The notes beneath the pieces were generated by a model. The model was not told the DNA's origin. It worked only from the letters and a program-made list of their open reading frames with translations, and searched no databases. A DNA stretch of 64,000 nucleotides from Mixia osmundae IAM 14324 (Eukaryota; Basidiomycota; Mixiomycetes; Mixiales; Mixiaceae): assembly GCF_000708205.1 (NCBI RefSeq), contig NW_014575563.1, positions 1,729,361 through 1,793,360 on the forward strand, read 5' to 3'. How positions within the stretch are numbered: position 1 is the stretch's first letter; the number at the start of each line of letters is the position of its first letter. This document shows positions 33,049-44,747 of this stretch, in pieces. The position numbers were made by a program, and so were the translations under genes.

Positions 33049-35832
33049 TCAAGCCTCGTATAGTACGGCCGCTTTCAGCTCAGGCGGATCGTCGCCAGTC
33101 TCTTCGGCATACCGCTCAGATTCGCGGTTCTTGTGCTGCCAGCCCGCGACGAGGATATTGCTGTTGGGACCGAGCTTTTGTGGCGAAAAGGATTGTGTTG
33201 CTCGCACAGCATGAATGGCAAGATCGTAACGACCCACACCGTTGACGCGCAGCATTGAGAATGGACTCGTTGTCGTGCCCTTTTCCATATATCCGAGTAC
33301 GGTGAAGCGTGAGTGATGGGGTGAAGAGGATCGACCTGAGATGAGTGCTCTGACTGCGTTGGGATAGCCGTGGAATGAAACGATGACAGGCTTGTCTGCT
33401 GTGAAGATAGACTCGAATGCGTGCTGATCTAGCGCATGTGGGTGCTCGCCAGGTTCGGCCAGAACGAGCAAGTCGACGACATTGACGACTCGTACACGGA
33501 TCTCTGGCGCTTCCTTCTTGAGTAGAGTGACAGCGGCGACGACCTCTGTTGTGACCTCGACGCCGATACCACACAAGACAACATCGGGATCCTTGCCGTC
33601 GTCTGTGGAGTGCTTGCCCCATACAGAGATACCGGCGACGCAGTGCTTCTCGGTCTCTTCGATCGTCAGGAAGTTATGCCCGGGTGTTTTGGAGCCTACG
33701 ATCAGATTCACATAGTTCTTCGAGCGAAGGCAGTGATTGATGACAGAGACGGCAGAATTGCCGTCAGGTGGCAGGTAGACCCGGGCGATTGCCTGTGGCA
33801 GGTCGAGGAATACATCGATCAAGCCTGGCTGCTGATGCGAGTAGCCGTTGTGCTCCTGACGCCAGAGTGTCGATGTCTCGATGTAATTGAGCGAAGCATT
33901 CGGGGAGCGCCAGCCGGATTCTTGAGCGACTTTGATGAACTTGACGTATTGAATGAGCATTGTATCGATGATCATCAAGAATGCCTCATAGGAAGGGAAC
34001 AAACCAGTTCGGCCTGTGAGAGTGTAGCCTGGGAATGAGACGCAGTCAGCGAGATGCCAAATCAGTAAGCTCACTGCACATACCTTGACAGAAAGCCTGC
34101 AGCATGTTCTCGCTGAGCACCTCGATGACGCGACCGCCTCGGTTGGCTGTCTCGGGGTCCCACTGCATGTTCCGATTCGTCTTTTCGAGCACCGAGTTGA
34201 GTTTATTGGAAGCCAGCTCATCAGGCGAGAAGATTCGGAAGTCTTTCGGGTTCTTCTCGATAACGACCTCCAAATATTTCGCAATGGCTTTCATTGGGCT
34301 GATTTCTTCGCTAAGCTTGTCGCTTGCAAATGCTTTCCAATCAGCTGGCAAATCGAGCGGCCTGTAGTTGTTCCATGCGTCTTTGATGAGGCCCAAGCGA
34401 CGTCCTTCGTCCTTCGGCACAAGCTCGAGCACCTCGGGCCGGATGATGTTGGATTTTGATTCGTCAAATAAGGATTCGGGGTGATAGCTCGATAGCCATT
34501 TCTTCAGCATCTCAAATTGCTAAACCGACGACAGATCAGCACTAGCAAGTCTCAAGCAAGGGAGCTGACCTCGTCATCGCTTGCGCACTTGGGCAGAGGG
34601 ATCTGGTGTGACCTGAACGAGTTGACCATTGGCATACCATCGACCTTGAGTGGGCCTGTCCAGCCTTTGGGGGAGCGCAAGACGATCATGGGCCATCGCG
34701 GCTTTGTCATAGGCTTGCCCGAGCGAGCAGCCGTCTGGATCTTCTTGATCTCGGCGTAACACCATTGCATAGCAGCCCACATGTCGACTTGAATCTTGAT
34801 ATCACTCTGACGGCCGGGATTGGTGACATCTTCGTATTCAACGATAGCACACTGATATCCGTAGCCTGTGAAAAGCGCAAGAACTTCGTTGTCGTCCATC
34901 GTGCCAAAGAGCGTGCGCTCAGAGATCTTGAAGCCGTTGACGTGTAGGATCGGGATGACAGCTCCAGACTCGGCGGGATCGATGAATTTGTGGCAATGCC
35001 AGCTCGTCGCGGTGGTAGCAGTCTCTGCCTCGCCATCGCCTACAACTACGACGGAAATGAGGTCAGGGTTATCCATGACGGAGCCATATGCGACTCCAAG
35101 CGCATAGCCTAGCTCGCCACCTTCGTGAATAGCGCCAGGTGTGTCAGCGTTAACGTGCGAAGGTATGCCACCTGGCCAGCTGAATGCACGAATGAAGGTG
35201 TTGAAGCCCGTCTTGTCAAGCGAATATTGCGGATAGAAACGTGTCATGCTGCCTTCGAGGTAAACGCCAGCCAGAATTGCCGGTGCGCCTGATCATGATG
35301 AATGAGGTCCGTGACGAGCACACGAAGAAGCGACTGACCATGTCCCGGGCCGGTTATCATGAGGAAGCGCGAATCTTGCTCTTTCTGTATGAGCAGATTG
35401 GTGTGCGCCCAGACGAGTGCGAGGCCTGGGCATGTGCCAAAATCTGACTTGTCTGATCAGTACGAGCCAAGCGGTCATGTAAACTCGCGCACGTCCGAGC
35501 AAGCGACGCTTGACATCCCTCTTTTCGAGGGTAGACGGATCGACAGCCGAACGATTGAGAAAGATCTGCTCAAGCATTTGAGCTCAACTAAAGATAATCC
35601 AGGCTGTATCTTGCCTGCGAGACAGCCATGAAGTTGCATGCCCGCTGAAAGGTCTCTGCAGGCACATATGGTAAGCTCTGCGGGCGTAGCAAGATGGGGG
35701 CAGCGTACCGAGGCTCTCGAGCTCTTTCTCAGTGGGTCCAAGCTTCTGCGTGTCGAGCTTGATGCCGAGAATAGACTTGAGATCTGGAAGGGAGGATGAC
35801 TTTGGCTCTGTTGAGCCTTCTGCGTGGCCCAT
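33049..35832 (-). CDS. xylulose-5-phosphate/fructose-6-phosphate phosphoketolase
   Basis: Seven exons (about 35709-35832, 35615-35655, 35493-35565, 35339-35452, 34570-35288, 34084-34519 and 33049-34028) sum to 2322 nt, 773 residues, close to the family's ~790. Motifs include FQRACNFMAVSQIF, KRRLLGHKSDFGTCPG, MITGPGHGAPA, TPGAIHEGGELGYAL and the ThDP-binding VVVGDGEAET. The enzyme splits X5P (or F6P) with phosphate into acetyl-phosphate plus glyceraldehyde-3-P (or erythrose-4-P), a carbon-saving shunt. The second intron needs a GC donor (CAG|gcaaga, at 35614). The family is patchy in fungi and is thought to have come from bacteria long ago; the introns here show it is fully domesticated. Confidence 0.92.
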
Positions 35833-36084
35833 CTTGATATCTTGCTATCGACTTCGGAGGCCTCGGCGATACAGCTGGAGAGACGCGACCCACAAGTACG
35901 TCATGGCCATGACACACACGCGCGCAGTGATGCTGCCTACACACAGTCAAGCCTATATCCCCATCGTGTTTCTCTTTCGCCACAAACCTGATGCTCTTGG
36001 CTGACACACCACGCCGAATGCCGCTCAAACAAAGCTTTGCCTGCACCTCGCATTGACTCCTGTTCATTCGTCGTCGTCCAAAGG

Positions 36085-36817
36085 ATGCGCTGTCGTGATC
36101 TTGTCCTGCTCGGCCTATGCGGACGTGCAGTAGCACGAGCAGTCGCACATACCGGCAAGAGCTTCCAAGCGCTTAACATTGTCGTGCCCGAAAGGGGAGA
36201 TTACTATGTGAACCAAGCTTTGCAAGGCAAGCGATAGTCCTCGCCGCAGCCAGCATTGAAAGCTGAAGTGTCGCAGTCACCTTCGAGCTTGATTGCCCGT
36301 ACCTCGGTCAACTCGATGCAAGCAGCCTGCAAGACTGATCACGCTCAATACTGATTGGGTCAGACAGGTCGGTCGCGGATCATCCAAATACACAGCCACG
36401 TTCAACGTCCTTGTCCCTCTCAAAAGACTGCCCAATGGCAACCTGAACCTGACCATCGTACCGATCAATACTGGCTTCAATACGGTCGTGTACAGCACGA
36501 GCTGGGCCGATATACTCAAAGTCACGCCTACCACTCTCAAGGTCGCTTTCAATGTCGCTAGCAATTCCTACACGACAAGCAAGGACTATCCTGGCTTTCC
36601 GGCCTGTCGAAAAGCCTGCAATGCCATGTGGCGAGGTGTCGCAGAATGGTCAATAAAGTCAAAAGGTAAGCGCAGCTCTTCGCCTCGTTCAGGCAAAGCT
36701 GACGCTGTCCATCCAGAATGGCATTACGACGAGGCTCAGAGGACCGGAACGGCGCTCTGTCACGCCAACGGCTGTCCGCAGATCCTTCACTATCGGGAGG
36801 ATTGCACGGCGTACTAA
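36085..36817 (+). CDS. small secreted protein, copy A of a tandem pair
   Basis: Exons 36085-36226, 36277-36298, 36364-36665 and 36717-36817 sum to 567 nt, 188 residues. A hydrophobic N-terminus (RDLVLLGLCGRAVARAVA) suggests secretion. Landmarks shared with copy B are VTF(E/A)LDCP, KYTATFN / HYTATFN, STSWAD(I/V)-x-(K/H)VTP, (F/Y)PAC-x-K-x-C, C-x(3)-(G/A)CPQIL, and C-T-A at the very end. Six Cys are conserved and may form disulfides. No family is recognised. The first intron begins with GC (caag|gcaagc). A cell-wall or host-facing (effector-like) role is inference from size, Cys content and duplication. Confidence 0.75.
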
Positions 36818-36931
36818 TACCAATGCATCATGCGTTGGCACGGCGACCAATTGGTCTGGATGGCGTCTCGCGAGTGCCTCCTCGTCAACAACCTCCTCTT
36901 TTGCGGTCGTCACCTGTGTTCTCTAGCCGCC

Positions 36932-37662
36932 ATGCACCAACAGATGCGCTCCGTACTGGCTCTGTCCGCTTTCGTCGCTGCGATCTATGCGGCTTCGACA
37001 GCGCCGGCCAGACTTGTTGAGGTACCCAAAACGAAGCCCATGTGGGAGGGTCCGACAGACTTCTGGTCCAATTCCGCTCTTCAAGGCAAGCCCATCCATC
37101 CCCGATGTGCTTCACTGAACGCTTTGCATAGTCACTTTCGCACTGGACTGTCCCTATTTGGATATTGTGGCGGTGGGCGAAGGAGGATTGAGCCACTATA
37201 CGGCTACCTTTAACACGCTCATACCCAAGAAACCGCTTGCAAATGGCCTTCTCAACTGCACCATCGTCAGCCAAAGACCCTCAGAGCTAACACGCGCTCA
37301 TCGACCGTGCAGGAGAAAGAGAATTCGGGCTTCGATACGAATACTCCCTCGACCTCGTGGGCAGACGTTACGCATGTGACGCCGAACGCAGTCACCGCCA
37401 AATTCAATGTCGCTGCGATCGTGCATGCCGCGAATGATAAGTATCCTGCCTGTACGAAAAAATGCGTAGCGTGGTGGTCCGGCATCGCCACCTTCACCAC
37501 GCGTTCGGGCGGTGAGTCACTCATCTGGTCGACGACGTCTGCACTGACGCGGTGACAGTCTGGCAATGGGATAGGGATGGAAAGAAGGGACAAGCCACCT
37601 GCTGGTCAGCAGACGCATGCCCCCAGATTCTGGGCCACAAGGAGACTTGTACGGCCCATTGA
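36932..37662 (+). CDS. small secreted protein, copy B of a tandem pair
   Basis: Exons 36932-37085, 37132-37265, 37313-37511 and 37559-37662 sum to 591 nt, 196 residues. The signal peptide is clear (RSVLALSAFVAAIYAASTAPA). The body matches copy A at low identity but with the same order of blocks, including FWSNSALQG/YYVNQALQG before the first intron, ALDCPYL, TSWADVTHVTPNAV, YPACTKKCVAWW and a C-terminal CPQILGHKETCTAH. The first intron lies at the same codon and phase as in copy A and also starts with GC (caag|gcaagc). A Met four codons later is an alternative start. The function is unknown. It ends only 25 bp from the FIP1 stop. Confidence 0.78.
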
Positions 37663-37687
37663 CGCGGTTCATGGAGATGCAATACGT

Positions 37688-39523
37688 TCATACATCCCTG
37701 CGTCTCATACGCTTACGGGGTGCCTCCTCTTCTTCTACATGTCGTCTCGGTGAGCGAGATCGAGAGCGCTGAGCAGGCGAACGCGAGCGACGCCGTGAGC
37801 GCGTCGACGGGACAGCATCATCTCGTCTTCTCGAACGTCTCTCTTCGGGACTGACGTCTCTGACTCGACGAGAAGACTTTGTACGCTCGCTGAAGGCGAA
37901 ATCGACGGAAGGTCTTCTGCCCTCTGGCGTGCGCTTGGTGCCTCTGTCCCTGTCGGAGTCGGGCGAGAGACGGTCTGTGTGTGTGGCGGCATCGCTATCA
38001 TGCGTAAGATCTCGTCGCTTGCGCTCGTTATCGCTGTCTTTGGCTCTGCGCTCTGGCTCTCCACTGCTACGGCGTCGGCGCAAGGGTGGGGCTCTCCGCT
38101 TTCGTTCGGGCTCCTCATCGATCGATTGCTCGTCTTCTGCCTTTATCCGTGGACCCCGCGGTGCGTCCGCTGGCGGTTCTGCTCTCCCTGATCAGATCGA
38201 ACAATCATGTCAATGCACGACTCACGATCACGACTGTCTGTTGAATTCTCGCGAGTCATGGGCCGTACGCCGAGTCGACCGCGCGGCCTAGAGCCGCGAG
38301 GTTCTTCTTCGCGATCGCCAAAGGGCGAGTCTTGCTGAGGCGGCATGGGCATGGCAGGCATACTGGGCATACCGGGCATCGCAGGCATACCGGACATCAT
38401 TGGCATACCGGGTGGCATGGCAGGCATGCCCATTCCCATGCCTGGCATACCGCCAAAGGAGCTCATGATCGTTTGCATCATCATTCCCTTCAACTCGAGC
38501 GGCAAGCTAGCCCATGCTTCTTCTACTGGCTGATTTGCGAAAGCCTGTCATTCCACACATTCATGTCAGCGTCAAGAGAAAACTGACAGGGCACGTGCGA
38601 CTGACAGCAAATGGATTCATTCGCTCTTCGTCGCGCTCTGCCCGTAATTGGAGTTGCTGCTTTGCATAGGCTCGCCAGGTCATCTCATCGAAGCCATAAT
38701 TGAAGTACTCGCTCAGATCGATGCCCGGTTCGCGCCAGGGCGTCTGCGGAAGCGAGTCGATATTGAGCTCGTAGATATTCTGTGCTGTGTGCAGCATGGC
38801 AGGTTTGGTAAGGTCTACCGTAGGACGCATAGAGGGTATCGTGAGCGCTTGGCTCGGGTCGGCTGATGGTATCTGGTTGAGTGTGCCGGGTATGACTTCG
38901 GGCGGGTAGAGCTGTCCATGGCCGTTGAGTGTCGCGCTGCCAGACGCGATGGGCGTAGCAGCATTCGAAGTGCCTGTGTTCATGATCAGGTACATCATGA
39001 TCCACGCAGAAAGAAGCCGACGAACCTGCGGAGAGCAGAGCTTGCTGTTGAGCAGGCGCAGCGAGCGCGGCGGGCTGAACACCAGGTGAAGCGATTGCGA
39101 CTGGCCTCTGCGGCAGTATAGGCAGTCTGGCGGCATGAGGGTTGAATCCAGGAGGCGCAACAGGATCAGGAGCGTCAAGAATGATGTCAAGGTCCTGTGT
39201 CCGTCTGCATGAGACTTTGACCAGAGCTAGGTGAAGCAGCAGGAGCGCTGTGGACGAACAGATTCGCTGGATCCATCTTCTTCAATGTCTTCCTCCCCTC
39301 CTTCGTCAATGTCAACGGTCGTAGAGGCAGGCTGTTGAGTCACGCCAGATCCGTTCGTACTGATTGGAACTGCAATGACGGTACAAACACCTCCAGATCA
39401 GGTACGGTGGCCTACTGAGCTGAATCTCGCTTTACCATTCTGAGGCTTGCTGGGCTGCGCGTTCGACGGCGGTGGTGCGATCGAAGAGCCGTACAGGAAA
39501 GCATCATCATCGTCGTCGTTCAT
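37688..39523 (-). CDS. FIP1: mRNA 3'-end processing factor Fip1
   Basis: The N-terminus is acidic (MNDDDDDAFLYGSS, and DIDEGGEEDIEEDG). The Fip1 motif is unmistakable: YELNIDSLPQTPWREPG, then LSEYFNYGFDEMTWRAY. A Pro/Met/Gly-rich stretch encoded near 38340-38460 repeats MPGM/MPAM units (imperfect DNA repeats of ggcatacc). The C-terminus is an Arg/Ser/Asp-rich tail (RRSRSPAQRSRSRSPRR), a feature of metazoan and some fungal Fip1 proteins but absent in budding yeast. Fip1 tethers poly(A) polymerase to the cleavage and polyadenylation factor. About five short introns; the one before the RS-like tail (near 38085-38150) is the least certain. Confidence 0.9.
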
Positions 39524-39832
39524 GGTCTGGCTAACGGGGTGAGTGGTCTGCGCAAGGCAGCTGCAACGGCAAAGCCGAAGTTTTCAAGTTGTTGGTGACA
39601 AATTGCTGATCGCGGCCGTTGGGCCTTGCGTCGACCTCCTAACGTCTCTGCGCTCAACGTGAGTGAATCTGCCTGCCCGCTGCTGACGCTTGCCGGATGT
39701 GCCCATGCCGTAGCATGCATCGACGGCACTGCGGACGAGCGCCAGGCAGCGGGCAGCTCCTCTAGCCACTTTGAGCTTATCGCTGACATCACTCTTTTCC
39801 CTTGACAGACACATCCTACACCAGCAAGCGAC
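39524..39832. promoter_or_regulatory. 309-bp divergent promoter region, FIP1/GAPDH
   Basis: No gene is seen. Close to the GAPDH start lies a pyrimidine-rich tract (actcttttcccttga) followed by an A/C-rich leader up to the ATG (acatcctacaccagcaagcgac). CT tracts of this kind are common upstream of strongly expressed fungal genes. There is no convincing TATA box. Confidence 0.45.
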
Positions 39833-41181
<1,349 letters not shown>

Positions 41182-41543
41182 ACGTAGTCTGCCACTAGAG
41201 AGGCCGTCTTTACACCTTGACCGAAGACCCGCCAAAGAAATAATGCAGAATTGTGCTGCTTTGCTCATTTTATCTTGCCCGTGATCACGCTAAGAATCTT
41301 GTCCCGTTATCGCCGATATAAATTCAGATTTGCCTTTCTCCGTCATTATCGCAGCTCGCGGCGGAGAATTCAGAACGGCGACGGCGCCGCAGCGCTGCGG
41401 GCCACCATTTGAGCAGATGTTCTGACAAGAGTGGGCGAATTCGGATATTTCCGTCAGATCGATCGAAAGCGCTGTCGTTGCGCAGTTTTGAGTCGCGCAA
41501 AGCACGGACCGCTCCGAAGGGGGTGGGCTCGGGCAAAGGCAGG
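41182..41543. promoter_or_regulatory. 362-bp gap: GAPDH 3' region and promoter of the next gene
   Basis: Nothing coding is supported. A TATA-like element (gatataaatt) lies at about 41315-41324, some 220 bp before the next ATG, and may serve that gene. The stretch 41380-41540 has open frames without a good ATG. Confidence 0.35.
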
Positions 41544-42525
41544 ATGCCTGTGCTCGACAGGAGGAATCTTGGCGATACTCCGGAGACAGGAACAGGTTCA
41601 CCGGGTGCTATAGTGACCTATGTCATCGTCGGCGTAGTCCTCGGTGTCCTCGTCGCAGGTCTGGCAGCAAGGTGAGTTTGTCGAGCCTCCGCATTGTGAT
41701 GATAAGCAATTTACTCCCTGCTCGCTTGCTCGGAACAGATACTGGCTGCTCAAGCGGAGAGATAACTTGACCTGGCAGAGCTTCTTCATGCCTTGGGGAC
41801 TCAAGCTAGCATGGCTCGGCATATGGATCGAGCCACAAAAGTCGGATCCCATCGTCAGGCACTCCATTCGTGGCGCCTCGACGACACCTGCCCACATGAC
41901 GCCCGAGGCAAGAGCGGCAAGGCGAGCAGAGAGGGACGAGAGGAGGAGGACGAGGCATAGTAGGACGACGAGAGGACCTGGTATAGGTTCAGGAGGAAGG
42001 AGGCAAGGTGAACGCGACGAGGATGATGGACATGATCCTGCAGACGATCCTGCGGGTCACGAAGAGCTACCTACTTATAGAGGTCTCGATACAGACTTGC
42101 CACTGTACAAGCAAAGCCAGAGGCAACATCGATCCTCTGGTAATCTAGGCAGTCTGCCCGTACTCGAGAGCGGAGACGCGCCCGCAGAGGCAGATATCGG
42201 TCAAGCAGAGATGTCTGCTGCCGAGTACGAGGCAAGGGTGACACGTCGTGCACCTTCTGTCTCTACACGATCACGACAGACCACAGCCCGACAAGAGCCT
42301 GCCGCTGTGGAAAGACATGCACCAAGGACAAGTACAGAAACTGCTCGAGCAGCACGGCGACCCACTGGCATTGCACACACTGGACCTTCTTCAGCCAGCC
42401 TCGCATCATCCTCATCCATCTCGAGCTCATCTTTCCAAGACTTCGCGCCTGCCGATATTGACGATGAAGCGCCGATTGAGCTCAATCGATTACCGCCTGC
42501 TCTTGGCAATACTGTTGCGACCTGA
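41544..42525 (+). CDS. single-pass membrane protein, unknown family
   Basis: Exons 41544-41671 and 41739-42525 (67-bp intron) give 304 residues. A short N-terminus precedes one strong membrane segment (AIVTYVIVGVVLGVLVAGLAA). A positive stop YWLLKRRDN suggests that the long C-terminal part is cytosolic. That tail has an Arg/Glu-rich stretch (RAARRAERDERRRTRHSR), an EELPTYRG segment and a long Ser/Thr-rich region. No domain is recognised. Reminiscent of fungal SKG6-like or mucin-like membrane proteins, but I cannot assign it. Confidence 0.65.
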
Positions 42526-42772
42526 CCCGGCTACGTGCGAGAAAGTGCGTGCCTTTGTGACTCTGTGCATGACTGTATTACTTGTATCGATCACACGAAA
42601 TGCATCTATTATCACCGGTGCATCACCTGTTATCATCACCGGGCCGGGCTGCCTTTGCCTTTGGCGCGTGACTTGGGAGACGGTGACTTGCTCGCGCCTA
42701 CGAGATGCTCCGTTGATCAGTCAGTCGGAGGATGAGCTTGATTTTGACCAGCTGAGGTGATTGTGGGGCAGG

Positions 42773-44552
42773 ATGGCAGTAGAAGGCCGGCCTGATGGTC
42801 CAGAGCTCGAGCGCACGGACATGAAAGCACTCATCGCAGCAAGGCGAAAAGAGCTTGCCCACCAGTCTGCCTCTCTGGAGGCTGCAGACAGCTTATCCAG
42901 CACCGCAGATGCTTCAGGGACGGCTCTGTCTCATCGGACACAGAGCACGGCAGGATCCAACTTGATGCTCGCTGATGCGCCGCCAAACATGCAGCTACCC
43001 GAGTCTGAGACAAGTCGACAAGACAGTGACTCGCCGCAGCTTCAGCAGCCCCAAGATGGCTCCGCAGCGCACGGTGTGGACCAGCCAGGCAAGCTCACAG
43101 CGGAGGAGCAAGCGCAGAAGCGAGCCGCAGATCGAGACCGTATGAAGGCAATGATCGCATCTCGCCGACAAGCCATGGCAGCTCTCAAGCCAGAGCCAGC
43201 CGAACCAGTGACAGATGCGGTTGTAGACCTACACGCTCAGGATGATTCAGATGCACAACCCAACCCTCGCTCAGATGAGACTGTAACAGCGCCAGACGCG
43301 CCGAGAGTGGCCACATCCGAGCTACCAGCTGCGGTAGAGGCCACGGCTGAGGCATCAGAGGAGCCACCGTCAGCATCGATACTGCTAGCTGCCTCTGCCG
43401 CTGCAGCTTCCCTGTCCGATTCCCAAGCAGCAAGCCTGTCAACATCCAGATCATCAGACGCGCCGCAAGTCGAACATGCCCATGGATCCGAGGATGCCGA
43501 CAGTCTGTTGACAGAGACTTACGACTTACTCGCTACGCCGGACGAAGAAGACAATATTTCACTCACTCGACAACAGCTACAGACCGATCTCGAGAAGCTC
43601 GGCATCAGATTGCCGTCGTACAGACCGCCATCTGCCGCGCAAGCCAATCTGGCTTACCCGGAGGACGAGGATATCCTGCATGCACCTCTACCAGACTGGG
43701 TGAGCCCATATCGGCTCATGTGCAATACTCGTGCTGAGTCTGTTGCTCCAGGATTTGAGCAATGCTGCAGCTCAATCCATCGGTCCATTGGGATTACAGC
43801 AACGCCGAAGCTCGCAGCCTGATGAAAAGACCGTCCTGTATGCCGTCAAGCACGATGACCCGGAAGAGATTGCTTTCGACATGCGCATCAAAGCGTCTTT
43901 GCATTCGCCACAACAGACTGCGAAGTTTCCCTCGCCTCGCAAGATCTCCGGCACGGAAGGAGCTCCTCTGACTCATGTCAGTGTGCTGGAAGGCGTGTAC
44001 AGGCCTGGCCTGCTCTTCACCGACAGAACTTCGCAACGGGCTACGTCTGCTGCGCGCTCGAGCGATCAAGGCCGACTATCGAGTAGCTCTGGACCGTCTG
44101 ATCTACGCAAAGCGAGCAGCAACAGTTCGCTCAGCTCTACCTCATCTGCCCCTCGTCACACAGTCTCGAGAACGCCCGCTAGCTCATCTCGACCAGGCAG
44201 CTCCACCGCTCGCTATCCTGCCGGACTTGCAAAAGTGCACACTCTGGCACAGACTGCGCCCAGTACGCCAAGGAGAGTCTCACAAGACGCTACTCAAGTG
44301 ACGCCACTTGCAAGGGCATCTATGCAGCCGCAGAGAAGCGACAGTACGCCCAATCGATTCGGTATCGCTTCGACCCCATCGCGCCGCACGAGCATGCTTG
44401 CTTCGTCCACTCATCGCTCTGCTACGCCAGATGCACCCATCGGTCGCTCATGCGAGACGCATAGCGCACCCATCTCTCGCATACCCACGCCTCGACGCTC
44501 GATGCTGCCGACGCCGAAGAGGCGCGGATATCAGCCGACTGGCTACGCATGA
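42773..44552 (+). CDS. Ser-rich protein with an SxIP motif, unknown family
   Basis: Exons 42773-43699 and 43752-44552 (52-bp intron) give 575 residues. The N-terminal half has two related short helices (MKALIAARRKELA and RMKAMIASRRQAMA) about 100 residues apart, then acidic and Ala-rich linkers. A small conserved-looking block ends exon 1 (LEKLGIRLPSYRPPS) and continues in exon 2 (DEKTVLYAVKHDDPEEIAFDMR). The C-terminal ~180 residues are basic and Ser/Thr/Pro-rich and contain SRIPTPRRSMLPTPKRRG. SRIP in this setting is the SxIP motif that binds EB1-type microtubule plus-end proteins. A microtubule role is inference. Confidence 0.65.
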
Positions 44553-44747
44553 CACTTTCATACTGTGCATGAATGTTGCTATGTACGTGTAAATGTTTAG
44601 AACAACGTAAAGTAGACATCTGTTGCTTTTGAGAATTTCGAAAGGTCATCAGAGCGAACGAGCAAGTCGCGCAAGGTGTCAATTGCGACAAGGTTGAGCG
44701 CAAGACGGTCGACTTGACAGCGCAAGGCGAGCGCAAGAGGCCAAGGC

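Noticed and set aside
42248-42760. A plus-strand frame ending in SEDELDFDQLR as an upstream exon of the SxIP gene.
   Set aside because: No splice pair joins it in frame to the downstream coding sequence; most of it overlaps the tail of the preceding gene in another frame.
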